Positions 37,723 through 46,832 are shown, numbered from the stretch's first letter. The stretch: 51,238 bases of DNA from Patescibacteria group bacterium (GCA_018813025.1 JAHJCL010000005.1:1-51238), one strand, 5' to 3'. Notes: generated from the letters alone by a model not told the origin. Numbers and translations: made by a program.

Positions 37723-40700
37723 TTATATTTCTTTAATCTCTTCAACGTAATCACAGATTATTTTTTTAACTCCGTCGCGGTTATCTAATTTACCTCGGAC
37801 AAAAACTATTTTGTTTTCCGCAAAAGCATCGGGATTTTTTTCCATAACTTTAGGAAAAACAACAACTTCTATTTTATCGGTTAAATCTTCAATTTTAGCG
37901 AAAAGCATCGGCTTACCATTTTTAGTGATAATTTTTTTAACATTTGAAACAAGGCCGCCAATACTAATTTGTCCATAATGATTATAATTTAACGACAAGT
38001 CCAATTCGGCAATTCTCGTCGTATGTTTTTCTAATACTTTTCTATAGCTTTCTAAAGGATGGCTAGTTACAAAAAGCCCTAATAATTCTTTTTCCCAATT
38101 TAATTTTTCTGATTTTTCAGCTGGTGGAGCTTGGTCTAAGACAATTTCAGAATTAAAATTTTTTCCTCCAAAAAGACTTTTTTGTCCAGAAAGAATATTT
38201 TTTTGTCTTTCCCGAGAGTATTCTAATATTCTGTCAAGATTATATAAAAGTTGATTTCTTTCAGAAAATCGGTCAAAGACTCCGGCTTTGGCAAAACTTT
38301 CCATTGATTTTCTGTTAATAACTTTACAATCTATTCTGTTAATAAAGTCGCTTATTGACTGATATGGACCATTAGTTTTTCTTTCAACAATAACTGCGTC
38401 AACAATATTTTCTCCAACATTTTTTATGGCCAATAAACCAAATCTTATCTTATTAATTCCGGGTATAACCGAGAAATTTCTAAAACTTTCATTAATATCC
38501 GGCGCTAAAACTTCAATATCCATTTTTTTACATTCGTCAATTAAAAAACCAATTCTTTCGGTATCAGCCTTTTCAGAAGTTAAGAGAGCCGACATAAACT
38601 CTACCGGGTAGTGAGCTTTTAAATAAGCTGTTTGATAGGCGATAGTAGCATAGCAAACCGAATGAGACTTATTAAAGCCGTAGTTGGCAAATGGTAAAAT
38701 CCAATCCCAAACCTTTAAGGCTACTTCTTTTTTTACATTATTATTAATTGCGCCATCAATAAATTTATCTCTTTGGGCCAATAATAGGCTTTCAATCTTT
38801 TTACCAACGGCTTTTCTCAAAACATCGGCGTCGGCTAAAGAGAATCCGGCTAATTTTTGAGCAATTTTCATAAGCTGTTCTTGAAACACCATAATTCCGT
38901 AGGTGCTTTTGAGGATTGGTTCTAAACTGGGGTGAATATATTCAATTTTTTTTCTTTTTTCTTTTCTTTGAATATAGTCGGGAATAAGAGACATCGGACC
39001 CGGACGATAAAGAGCAATCATAGCAACAATATCTTCAAAAACAGTGGGCTTTAATTGTTTTAAATATCTTTGCATACCTGAACTTTCTAATTGAAACACT
39101 CCAATTGTTTTTCCAGCTCTTAATAATTTATAAATTTCTTCATCGTTTGGGGGAAGATTTTCAATATCAATGTTTTTATTGTGAATGGCATAAATTCGAT
39201 TTAACGTATCTTCAATAATAGTTAGGTTTTTCAATCCCAAAATATCCATTTTTAAAAGTCCTAAATCTTCAATAGCGTGCATCTCGTATTGAGTAACAAT
39301 ATGGGAATCGTCTTGATTAGGATGTTGAATCGGAACAATACTATCTAACGGCTCGTTGGAAATAACTAAACCACAAGCATGAGTTGAAGCATGTCTTACC
39401 GTTCCTTCTAATTTTTTAGCAAAATCAATTAAAGTTTTAGCTTTTTCATCGTTATTGTAAATTTCTTTAAATTCATCAATTTTTTCTAAAGTTTTTTTAA
39501 GATTAAATCCGGTTGGAATCATTTTGGCAATTTTATCGCAAAATACATAATCATAACCCAAAGCCCGACCAACATCTCGAACAGCTGCTCTGGCCGCCAT
39601 TGTTCCGAAAGTTATAATTTGAGCGACTTTATCTTTACCATATTTCTGGGTGATATAAGTAATTAATTCATCCCTTCTTCTATCGGCAAAATCCATATCA
39701 ATATCAGGCATTGAGATTCTGGAGGGATTAAGAAATCTTTCAAAAATTAATCCATGTTCTATTGGGTCAACGTTTGTAATCCTCAAACAATAAGAAACAA
39801 CCGAACCACCGACACTGCCTCTCCCGGGTCCGACAACAATTCTATTTTCTTTGGCCCAATTAACATAATCTTGAACTATTAAGAAATAAGAAGCAAAACC
39901 CATATTTTTGATAACAGAAAGTTCATAGTTCAATCTTTCTAAAGCCTCTTTTTCGCGAGATTTTTGATATCTTTTTTTAAAGCCATCTAAACATAAATCT
40001 CTTAACTGGTCATCGGGAGTTTTATTATTGGGAACTTCAAAAAGAGGAAGACGAATTTCTCCTAATTTAAAATCAAAATTACATTGTTCCGCTATTTTCT
40101 GAGTGTTTTCAATTGCTTCCGGCGTATCTTTAAAATCATTAATCATTTGTTCAGACGATTTTATTGAAAAATCTTCTCCTTTCAAAGTAAGTCTTTCCGG
40201 GTCATTTAAATCACCGCCGGTATTAATCGTCATTAAAATATCTTGGGCATCAGCATCTTCTAACACTAAATAATGGCTGTCATTGGTAGCCACTAACGGA
40301 ATATCTAATTTTTTAGCAATTTCTATTATTTTTTGATTAACGATTGATTGATCTGGAATATTGGGATGACACTGGATTTCCAGATAAAAGTTACCTTTAC
40401 CGAAAATATTCTGATATTTTATGGCTAAATCTTCAGCTTCTTTGATTTTTTTAGTCAAAATTAATTTGGAAATTTTACCCTGCAAACAAGCCGAAGTAGC
40501 AATTAAACCTTCTGAATATTGAGCTAATAATTCATCATCAACCCTTGGTTTGTAATAGAATCCGTTTAAATTGGCTTCAGTTATTAGTTTTACTAAGTTT
40601 TTATAACCTTGTTCGTTCTTAATCAATAAAATTAAGTGATATCTTTTATCATCGATATTTGGTCTTTTCTGCGACATTTTTTCATAAGCTACATAAACCT

Positions 40701-40896
40701 CGCAACCGATTATCGGTTTGATTCCTCTTTTTTTTGCTTCTTTATAAAATTCAATTGCTCCATAAACATTACCGTGATCGGTTAAGGCAACTGAATCCAT
40801 ACCCAACTTTTTTACATGATCTAAAAAATCCCCGATTTTCGGCAATCCGTCTAAAAGAGAATAATGAGAGTGGCAATGGAGATGAGTAAATTTCAT
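37723..40896 (-). CDS. dnaE: DNA polymerase III alpha subunit
   Basis: FTHLHCHSHYSLLDGLPKIGDFLDHVKKLGMDSVALTDHGNVYGAIEFY; VVGPGRGSVGGSVVSYCLRITNVDPIEHGLIFERFLNPSRISMPDIDMDF. Confidence 0.96.
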   Translation of the reverse strand: MKFTHLHCHSHYSLLDGLPKIGDFLDHVKKLGMDSVALTDHGNVYGAIEFYKEAKKRGIKPIIGCEVYVAYEKMSQKRPNIDDKRYHLILLIKNEQGYKNLVKLITEANLNGFYYKPRVDDELLAQYSEGLIATSACLQGKISKLILTKKIKEAEDLAIKYQNIFGKGNFYLEIQCHPNIPDQSIVNQKIIEIAKKLDIPLVATNDSHYLVLEDADAQDILMTINTGGDLNDPERLTLKGEDFSIKSSEQMINDFKDTPEAIENTQKIAEQCNFDFKLGEIRLPLFEVPNNKTPDDQLRDLCLDGFKKRYQKSREKEALERLNYELSVIKNMGFASYFLIVQDYVNWAKENRIVVGPGRGSVGGSVVSYCLRITNVDPIEHGLIFERFLNPSRISMPDIDMDFADRRRDELITYITQKYGKDKVAQIITFGTMAARAAVRDVGRALGYDYVFCDKIAKMIPTGFNLKKTLEKIDEFKEIYNNDEKAKTLIDFAKKLEGTVRHASTHACGLVISNEPLDSIVPIQHPNQDDSHIVTQYEMHAIEDLGLLKMDILGLKNLTIIEDTLNRIYAIHNKNIDIENLPPNDEEIYKLLRAGKTIGVFQLESSGMQRYLKQLKPTVFEDIVAMIALYRPGPMSLIPDYIQRKEKRKKIEYIHPSLEPILKSTYGIMVFQEQLMKIAQKLAGFSLADADVLRKAVGKKIESLLLAQRDKFIDGAINNNVKKEVALKVWDWILPFANYGFNKSHSVCYATIAYQTAYLKAHYPVEFMSALLTSEKADTERIGFLIDECKKMDIEVLAPDINESFRNFSVIPGINKIRFGLLAIKNVGENIVDAVIVERKTNGPYQSISDFINRIDCKVINRKSMESFAKAGVFDRFSERNQLLYNLDRILEYSRERQKNILSGQKSLFGGKNFNSEIVLDQAPPAEKSEKLNWEKELLGLFVTSHPLESYRKVLEKHTTRIAELDLSLNYNHYGQISIGGLVSNVKKIITKNGKPMLFAKIEDLTDKIEVVVFPKVMEKNPDAFAENKIVFVRGKLDNRDGVKKIICDYVEEIKEI

Positions 40897-41013
40897 AACA
40901 ATTAATAGATTATTCTATACGTTTTTGCCCATTTATGCAAAAGGATATCCGTATAAAAATTGATAATTGGATTATTTTTAACTATTATTTTTCTGTTACG
41001 TAGTTGATGACTT

Positions 41014-41055
41014 GTTGATAACTTCATATTTTTAATATATAATGAAGTTATCAAC
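41014..41055 (+). promoter_or_regulatory. Palindromic operator embedding TTGATA-N17-TATAAT promoter
   Basis: gttgataacttcat (41014-41027) and atgaagttatcaac (41042-41055), perfect 14-bp arms; TTGATA 41015-41020, TATAAT 41038-41043. Confidence 0.75.
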
Positions 41056-41082
41056 TAAATTTAAGCTAATAATAAATTAATT

Positions 41083-42117
41083 ATGAATATCAAAAACATT
41101 ATTCTTAAAAAAATAACCAAACAGGGGAAGATTAGTATTTCTGACATTAAAAAAGAAACAGGATTTTCCAGCACTTATATAAATCGTTTTTTAAAAGAAT
41201 TAAAAGATGGCGGAAAGATTATTTTAATCGGAAAATCTAATCGCGCTCATTACGTATTGGCGGAAAGCAAAAATATAAACCCCTCAAAAGCGATTTTAAA
41301 TTCTCATTATATTTTAACGAATAAGAATCTCCAAGAAGATGAGATTTTTAATAAGATTAAGAAAGATACCGGGATTATTTTAGATTTGCCGAAAAATATA
41401 GTTTCCATTATTGAATATGCTTTTACCGAAATACTAAACAATGCCATAGATCATTCGAAATCGAAAAAAATCGATGTCGTTGCAGACAGAGGGGACGATT
41501 TTATTCGTTTTAATATTTCCGATAAGGGTATAGGAATTTTTAACAGCATTATAAAAAAATATAATTTAAAAAACGAATTAGAGGCAATACAAGAATTAAC
41601 AAAAGGAAAATTGACAACTGCTCCGGAGAGGCACACAGGAGAGGGGATTTTCTTTACCTCCCGCGCCGTTGATAAATTAATAATACAAAGTTCGAGCAAA
41701 AAGCTGATCTTCGATAATATGTTAAACGACATTTTTATTAAAGATGCGAAAAAATTAAAAGGAACGAGAGTAATATTCTATATTGGCGTAAAATCAAAGC
41801 ATAAATTGGAAAATATATTCAGAGAATATTCCGATGAAAATTTTAAATTTAACAAGACAAAAGTGATTGTTAAATTATATAAAATTGATACTAATTATAT
41901 ATCAAGGTCCCAAGCCAGAAGAATCTTAATGAGTTTGGAAAAGTTTAAGACAATTGTTTTGGATTTTTCTAAGGTTGATATGGTAGGTCAGGCGTTTGTC
42001 GATGAAGTTTTTAGAATATGGAAAAAGAATCACCTAAATACTAAGATTCAATATCAAAATGCCAATGAGAATATAATTTTTATGATTAAGAGAGTCGGAG
42101 CTGAAATACTTAGTTAA
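41083..42117 (+). CDS. Winged HTH + GHKL/HATPase_c + DUF4325 (STAS-like) regulator
   Basis: HTH ISISDIKKETGFSSTYINRFLKELKDGGKI; ATPase N-box FTEILNNAIDHSKSKKI and ISDKGIGIF; VLDFSKVDMVGQAFVDEVFRIWKKNHLNTKIQYQNANENIIFMIKRVG. Confidence 0.8.
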   Translation: MNIKNIILKKITKQGKISISDIKKETGFSSTYINRFLKELKDGGKIILIGKSNRAHYVLAESKNINPSKAILNSHYILTNKNLQEDEIFNKIKKDTGIILDLPKNIVSIIEYAFTEILNNAIDHSKSKKIDVVADRGDDFIRFNISDKGIGIFNSIIKKYNLKNELEAIQELTKGKLTTAPERHTGEGIFFTSRAVDKLIIQSSSKKLIFDNMLNDIFIKDAKKLKGTRVIFYIGVKSKHKLENIFREYSDENFKFNKTKVIVKLYKIDTNYISRSQARRILMSLEKFKTIVLDFSKVDMVGQAFVDEVFRIWKKNHLNTKIQYQNANENIIFMIKRVGAEILS

Positions 42118-42140
42118 GTGAGCCACTATTGATGACCACA

Positions 42141-42178
42141 TTGACGACTGTCGTCAACGCCACAAAAGACCTGGTCTT
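42141..42178 (+). repeat. Two short palindromes downstream of the DUF4325-like regulator
   Basis: ttgacgactgtcgtcaa (42141-42157) and aagacctggtctt (42166-42178). Confidence 0.6.
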
Positions 42179-42203
42179 ACTGGACTTGGTCTAACAATAT
42201 TGT

Positions 42204-42437
42204 CTAAACCAAAAAGCCCTTTTCAGGGCGTTTTGACTTTTTTCCAGCCAACAAATAATTTATTGGTTCGAAAAAAAGATGGGGGAAGGTATGCTTAGAT
42301 GTAATCCTTACTAAACTGAGTTCGTGGCAAACTGGGCAATTTACCCACTCAAACACGACTTCAGTTTCTTCTCCAGTGGCGTTATCAACTTGCTTGGCGG
42401 AACAGACTTCTACAGCTACGCTATACAACGTATCCAT
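42204..42437 (-). CDS. Small CxxC-containing hypothetical protein
   Basis: 77 aa, WVNCPVCHELSLVRITSKHTFPHLFF; no clear SD; C-terminal codons lie in the terminator-like hairpin. Confidence 0.35.
   Translation of the reverse strand: MDTLYSVAVEVCSAKQVDNATGEETEVVFEWVNCPVCHELSLVRITSKHTFPHLFFEPINYLLAGKKSKRPEKGFLV
42211..42242. terminator. Possibly bidirectional intrinsic terminator
   Basis: aaaaagcccttttcagggcgttttgactttttt; hairpin gcccttttcagggc with T/A tracts on both sides. Confidence 0.7.
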
Positions 42438-42515
42438 AATCTTGTCAAACCCTTGAGCGTGAAAATCCTATTTCTACAACTTAAACTTATATTGATAATA
42501 GGATATTATTAAAGA

Positions 42516-43136
42516 ATGAATTTGAATTCGGAAAGAAAATTACGGAAAAGGGGATATAAATGCGTTGCTGGCTTGGACGAAGCCGGAAGGGGACCATTAG
42601 CCGGTCCGGTTTTTGCCGCTGTCGTTATAGTTGAAAATTGTAAATCGGGAATTAAAAATTTAAAAGAAGTTAATGATTCTAAAAAACTTTCTCCAAAGAA
42701 ACGAGAAGAACTTTATAAACTGTTAATTGAAGATAAGAATATAAAGTGGGGGATAGGCAGAGTTTCGGAAAAGATTATTGACAAAATTAATATTCTGGAA
42801 GCAACCAAAAAAGCGATGATTAGATCAATTAAAAACTTAGAAAAGCGTAATAAAAAAATAAAAGTTGATTATCTGATTATTGATGGTAACTTTTCCATTA
42901 AGACCAATATACATCAAAAATCGGTTATCAAAGGAGACTCTAAAATCTTTTCCTGTGCTGCGGCTTCAATCATCGCTAAGGTTAAAAGAGACAGAGTAAT
43001 GGTTAAATATCATAAAAAATATCCTGAATACGGTTTTGATAAACATAAAGGATACCCAACAAAACAACATCGTTTATCTATTAAAAAATACGGTAGCTGT
43101 AAAATACATCGCGCTACGTTTCAATTACTCGTCTAA
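42516..43136 (+). CDS. rnhB: Ribonuclease HII
   Basis: VAGLDEAGRGPLAGPVFAAVVI; DSKKLSPKKREELYKLL; HKKYPEYGFDKHKGYPTKQH. Confidence 0.94.
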   Translation: MNLNSERKLRKRGYKCVAGLDEAGRGPLAGPVFAAVVIVENCKSGIKNLKEVNDSKKLSPKKREELYKLLIEDKNIKWGIGRVSEKIIDKINILEATKKAMIRSIKNLEKRNKKIKVDYLIIDGNFSIKTNIHQKSVIKGDSKIFSCAAASIIAKVKRDRVMVKYHKKYPEYGFDKHKGYPTKQHRLSIKKYGSCKIHRATFQLLV

Positions 43137-43233
43137 TTTTACGTCTTTCGCTTTATACTTTACACTTAAAAGATTGTCTGTTATATTGGAATCACGTTTT
43201 AATTGAATTTAAACATTAATTATTTGTAATATT

Positions 43234-43506
43234 ATGGCAGTTCCTAGAGGAAAACATACAAAAGGAAAGAGGGGTGACATAAGAATGCACCATTTTATCA
43301 AGGAGCCATCTTTGATTTCTTGCCCTAAGTGTGGAGTTCTTAAAAAACCGCATTTTGTTTGTGAGTCTTGTGGTTATTATAAAAAAGAAGAAGTTATTAA
43401 TGTTTTAGAAAAACTCAACAAGAAAGAGAGAAAGAAAAAAGAAAAAGAGATGGTCGCCAAAGAAAAAGAAGACGCTAAAAAACCACCAACTGAAGATAAA
43501 AAATAG
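43234..43506 (+). CDS. rpmF: Ribosomal protein L32 with charged C-terminal extension
   Basis: [20 protein letters not shown]...[26 protein letters not shown]. Confidence 0.9.
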   Translation: MAVPRGKHTKGKRGDIRMHHFIKEPSLISCPKCGVLKKPHFVCESCGYYKKEEVINVLEKLNKKERKKKEKEMVAKEKEDAKKPPTEDKK

Positions 43507-43517
43507 TTGAAAATAAT

Positions 43518-43934
43518 ATGGCTTCAAGGCATTTATCAAGATCAATAGCGATGCAAAGCTTATATGAATGGGATTTTTCTAATCAAAAAAAAGATTTAAA
43601 TAAGATAGTGGAAAGAAACATTAAAGAATTTGGTCCGGGACTAGAAGACGCCAATTTCGTTTGGCAATTAATTACCGGAGTTATTCAGTACCTTAAAGAA
43701 ACAGATAGTATTATTGAAAAAGCAGCTCCCCAATGGCCAATCGATCAAATTAACATAGTTGACCGAAACGTTTTAAGAATAGGATTATATGAATTGTTGT
43801 TTGGCGATAAAGAAGCTGTCCCGGCTAAAGTTGCTATTAATGAAGCAATTGAATTAGCCAAAGGTTTTGGAGGAGAAAGCTCGGGACGATTTATTAACGG
43901 CGTTCTGGGTACTGTTTTTAAAGAAATAAATTAA
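43518..43934 (+). CDS. nusB: Transcription antitermination factor NusB
   Basis: [40 protein letters not shown]-like; [30 protein letters not shown]. Confidence 0.92.
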   Translation: MASRHLSRSIAMQSLYEWDFSNQKKDLNKIVERNIKEFGPGLEDANFVWQLITGVIQYLKETDSIIEKAAPQWPIDQINIVDRNVLRIGLYELLFGDKEAVPAKVAINEAIELAKGFGGESSGRFINGVLGTVFKEIN

Positions 43935-43949
43935 ACAGAATAGAGACTT

Positions 43950-44642
43950 GTGAAAGATTTTTCTCAACTTGAAAAAAAGCTCGGCTTAAAATTTAAAGAT
44001 AAGGACTTATTAATGCAGTCCTTTTGTCACCGTTCTTTTTTAAACGAGAATCATAAACTCTGTTTGGGGCACAACGAAAGATTAGAATTTTTAGGAGACG
44101 CTGTACTGGAGTTAGTTATTACCGAATATTTATATAAGAAATATCCGGATAAACCCGAAGGAGAATTAACCAACTGGCGGGCATCTTTAGTTAATGCCAA
44201 GAAGCTTTCTGAAATTGCCGAAGAATTGGAATTAGCTGAATTTTTATTACTTTCCAAAGGAGAATCTAAAGAAACAGGAAAAGCCAGAAAGTTTATTCTA
44301 GCTGATGCCATAGAAGCGTTTATCGGAGCCATCTATCTTGATTTAGGATACGAAAAATCCCAGGAATTTATTGAAAAATATATAATAAAATGTTTATCTG
44401 AAATTATTGAAAAAGGTTTATTCAGAGATGCTAAATCTTTTTTTCAGGAAGCAGCTCAAGAAAAAGTTGGTTTTACGCCAATTTATCGAGTTTTAAAAGA
44501 CTGGGGTCCGGATCATGACAAACATTTTATCGTCGGTGTTTATTTGGAAAAAGAGTTAGTGGCTAGGGGAGAAGGTTCTTCAAAACAAGAAGCGGAAGAA
44601 AGTGCTGCCCAAGAAGCCTTAAAAACAAAAAATTGGAATTAA
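43950..44642 (+). CDS. rnc: Ribonuclease III
   Basis: NERLEFLGDAVLELVITEYLY; DAIEAFIGAIYLDLGYE; dsRBD C-terminus. Confidence 0.95.
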   Translation: MKDFSQLEKKLGLKFKDKDLLMQSFCHRSFLNENHKLCLGHNERLEFLGDAVLELVITEYLYKKYPDKPEGELTNWRASLVNAKKLSEIAEELELAEFLLLSKGESKETGKARKFILADAIEAFIGAIYLDLGYEKSQEFIEKYIIKCLSEIIEKGLFRDAKSFFQEAAQEKVGFTPIYRVLKDWGPDHDKHFIVGVYLEKELVARGEGSSKQEAEESAAQEALKTKNWN

Positions 44643-44667
44643 AAATTAAAGTAGTAATTACCCAAAT

Positions 44668-45102
44668 ATGTTAGTTATACGTTTATTAAGAGCAGGTAAA
44701 AAAAATCAACCGTTTTTTCAGATTGTAGTGACCGAGAAGAAAAATCCACCGAAAGGGGGTCGTTTTACGGAAAGAATCGGTTTTTATAATCCCATGACTA
44801 AAGAAAAAAATATAAACTCTGAAAGAGTTCAATATTGGTTGTCTAAGGGAGCTCAACCATCCGACACAGTTCATAATTTTTTAGTTGACGCTAAAATTAT
44901 TCAAGCATCAAAAATTGCTAAACATAAGAAATCAAAAAAAGAGCAAAAGACAGAAGAACCTAAACCAGAGACTAAACCGGAAGAACCCAAAGTAGAAGAA
45001 CCCAAGGTAGAAGAACCTAAGGTAGAAGAACCTAAGGTAGAAGAACCTAAGGTAGAACCTAAACCGGAAGAATCAGTTCCTATTCCTTCAGTTACTTCTT
45101 GA
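44668..45102 (+). CDS. rpsP: Ribosomal protein S16 with EEPKV repeat tail
   Basis: LVIRLLRAGKKNQPFFQIVVTEKKNPPKGGRFTERIGFYNPM. Confidence 0.93.
   Translation: MLVIRLLRAGKKNQPFFQIVVTEKKNPPKGGRFTERIGFYNPMTKEKNINSERVQYWLSKGAQPSDTVHNFLVDAKIIQASKIAKHKKSKKEQKTEEPKPETKPEEPKVEEPKVEEPKVEEPKVEEPKVEPKPEESVPIPSVTS
44981..45061 (+). repeat. 15-bp tandem repeat in rpsP 3' end
   Basis: about five copies of cctaaggtagaagaa (VEEPK). Confidence 0.9.
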
Positions 45103-45188
45103 CATAATTTTTTTTAAAATACATAATAATAATGTAAGTGATATACTGAAAAGGTCGAATTATTAGCAATACACAAAATAGAAAAGAA

Positions 45189-45536
45189 ATGGCAAAAGAA
45201 TCTAGCGATCAGGAATTTCTAGAGTTCGTTATCAAGGCCTTAGTTGATCACCCAGAAGATGTCGAAGTCGACCGCAAGGTTGATGAAATGGGAGTTTTAC
45301 TTTCTCTAAAAGTTCATTCCGAAGACATGGGTCAGATCATTGGTAAAGAGGGAAGCACCGCTCGATCCATTAGAAGTTTGGTTCGGATAGTTGGTCTTAA
45401 AAATCACGCCAGAGTGAATTTAAAGATCGAAGAACCAGCCGGTGGTAGGAGTATTCCATCTTCTCCTAAAACAGAGGATTCTTCTCCTAAAACAGAGGAT
45501 TCTACCAAAGAAGCTCTTGAAGATTTACAACTCTGA
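45189..45536 (+). CDS. KH-domain RNA-binding protein (KhpA-like)
   Basis: MGQIIGKEGSTARSIRSLVRIVGLKNHARVNLKIEEP. Confidence 0.88.
   Translation: MAKESSDQEFLEFVIKALVDHPEDVEVDRKVDEMGVLLSLKVHSEDMGQIIGKEGSTARSIRSLVRIVGLKNHARVNLKIEEPAGGRSIPSSPKTEDSSPKTEDSTKEALEDLQL
45460..45501 (+). repeat. 21-bp tandem repeat x2 in KH gene 3' end
   Basis: cttctcctaaaacagaggatt twice, encoding SPKTEDS. Confidence 0.92.
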
Positions 45537-45565
45537 AAATTTATTTAATTTAAATATTAAACAAT

Positions 45566-45600
45566 GAATCGGCTTTTTTATAGCCGGTTTTTTGTTTTTT
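45566..45600 (+). terminator. Intrinsic terminator after KH gene
   Basis: cggcttttttatagccggttttttg. Confidence 0.85.
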
Positions 45601-45626
45601 AAACCGTTTATGCTATCATTTTTAAT

Positions 45627-45705
45627 AAACAAGGTTCTGAGGAGCGTAGCGAGGAAAGGTTCTTGTTTTTAAAAACAAGGTTCTTATGAAATAAGGTTCT
45701 TCTAT
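45627..45705 (-). repeat. Dispersed intergenic repeat, inverted copy upstream of trmD
   Basis: aacaaggttctgaggagcgtagcgaggaaaggttcttg..., reverse complement of the aagaaccttt...caagaacctt unit. Confidence 0.75.
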
Positions 45706-45709
45706 TTTT

Positions 45710-46384
45710 ATGGTTCAATTTGATATTCTTACAATTTTTCCCAAAATTTTTAATTCTTATCTTAATGAATCTTTGATTAAAAAAGCACAAGAGAAAAAGA
45801 AGATTAAGATAGAGATTCACAATTTAAGAAAATGGGCCGAAGATAAACATAGAACAGTTGACAGTCGTCCTTTTGGTGGAGGATTGGGTATGGTTTTAAT
45901 GGTTGAGCCGATATATAAAGCAATTTCTGATTTGACAAAATCAAAAACGAAAAATAAAAAGCGGAAAATAATATTATTTACACCAAGAGGAAAACAATTC
46001 AACCAGAAAATTGCCTATAATCTTTCTAAATTCGATCAAATTATAATGATTTGCGGACGATACGAAGGAGTGGATGAAAGAGTAGCTAAAAAAATTTCTG
46101 ATTTGGAATTATCAGTCGGACCGTATGATTTAATGGGTGGAGAGATACCGGCTATGATAGTTATAGAAACAATTTCCCGATTAATTCCAGGAGTTATAGG
46201 TAAAGAACAATTTTTAAAAGAAAAAAATATCAAAGGAAAAGGATTTGTTGAATATGTTCAATATACCAGACCGGAAATTTTTTCACCTAAAAAAGGAATT
46301 AATTGGAAAGTGCCTAAAGTTCTATTATCCGGTCATCATAAAAAAATTCAAGAGTGGAAAGAAAAAAATGGAAAGGTAATATGA
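45710..46384 (+). CDS. trmD: tRNA (guanine-N1)-methyltransferase
   Basis: FDILTIFPKIFNSYLNESLIKKAQ; RPFGGGLGMVLMVEPI; ICGRYEGVDERV; VGPYDLMGGEIPAMIVIE. Confidence 0.95.
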   Translation: MVQFDILTIFPKIFNSYLNESLIKKAQEKKKIKIEIHNLRKWAEDKHRTVDSRPFGGGLGMVLMVEPIYKAISDLTKSKTKNKKRKIILFTPRGKQFNQKIAYNLSKFDQIIMICGRYEGVDERVAKKISDLELSVGPYDLMGGEIPAMIVIETISRLIPGVIGKEQFLKEKNIKGKGFVEYVQYTRPEIFSPKKGINWKVPKVLLSGHHKKIQEWKEKNGKVI

Positions 46385-46425
46385 TTGAAAAACAAAGAAT
46401 ATTCTGTTAAGATATTTTTGATTGA

Positions 46426-46509
46426 GGGTGGTTGGCGGAGTAGTCAAACGCATCAGTCTGTAAAACTGACGGCCTCTGGCCTACGGGGGTGCAAATCCCT
46501 CACCACCCA
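46426..46509 (+). tRNA. tRNA-Tyr (GTA)
   Basis: GGGTGGT TG GCG GAGTAGTCAAA CGC A ... TCAGTCTGTAAAACTGA ... long variable arm ... GGGGG TGCAAAT CCCTC ACCACCC A. Confidence 0.93.
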
Positions 46510-46520
46510 CCCTTGAAATT

Positions 46521-46593
46521 GCCTGCGTAGCTCAGTTAGCAGAGCACAAACTTGGTAAGTTTGAGGTCCGCAGTGCAAATCTGCGCGCAGGCT
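46521..46593 (+). tRNA. tRNA-Thr (GGT)
   Basis: GCCTGCG TA GCTC AGTTAGCA GAGC A CAAAC TTGGTAA GTTTG AGGTC CGCAG TGCAAAT CTGCG CGCAGGC T. Confidence 0.94.
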
Positions 46594-46635
46594 CATATAT
46601 TATGAATTGTTCGAAAATTAAAAGATTAAAAAAAT

Positions 46636-46800
46636 ATGCCAAAAAAGAAAATACCAGCTGTTAAACTTATATGTAAGGAATGTAAAAAAGTTAATTATCT
46701 GACTTTTAAATCCAAGATGCTCAACAAAAAAGAAAAGCTGGAACTTAATAAATACTGTAAGCATTGTCGAAAACATACCAGCCATAAAGAGGCTAAATAA
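46636..46800 (+). CDS. rpmG: Ribosomal protein L33 (not in supplied ORF track)
   Basis: Hand translation MPKKKIPAVKLICKECKKVNYLTFKSKMLNKKEKLELNKYCKHCRKHTSHKEAK*. Confidence 0.88.
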   Translation: MPKKKIPAVKLICKECKKVNYLTFKSKMLNKKEKLELNKYCKHCRKHTSHKEAK

Positions 46801-46832
46801 TTTTTAACTAGGTGATTCCTTCGCTAAATTTT

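Noticed and set aside
40914-40955. Hairpin-like segment ttttgcccatttatgcaaaa upstream of dnaE
   Set aside because: Short, AT-rich, no clear regulatory match; too weak to call
42324-42512. Plus-strand 62-aa ORF upstream of rnhB
   Set aside because: No SD or motif; covers the rnhB promoter region and is antisense to the small CxxC ORF
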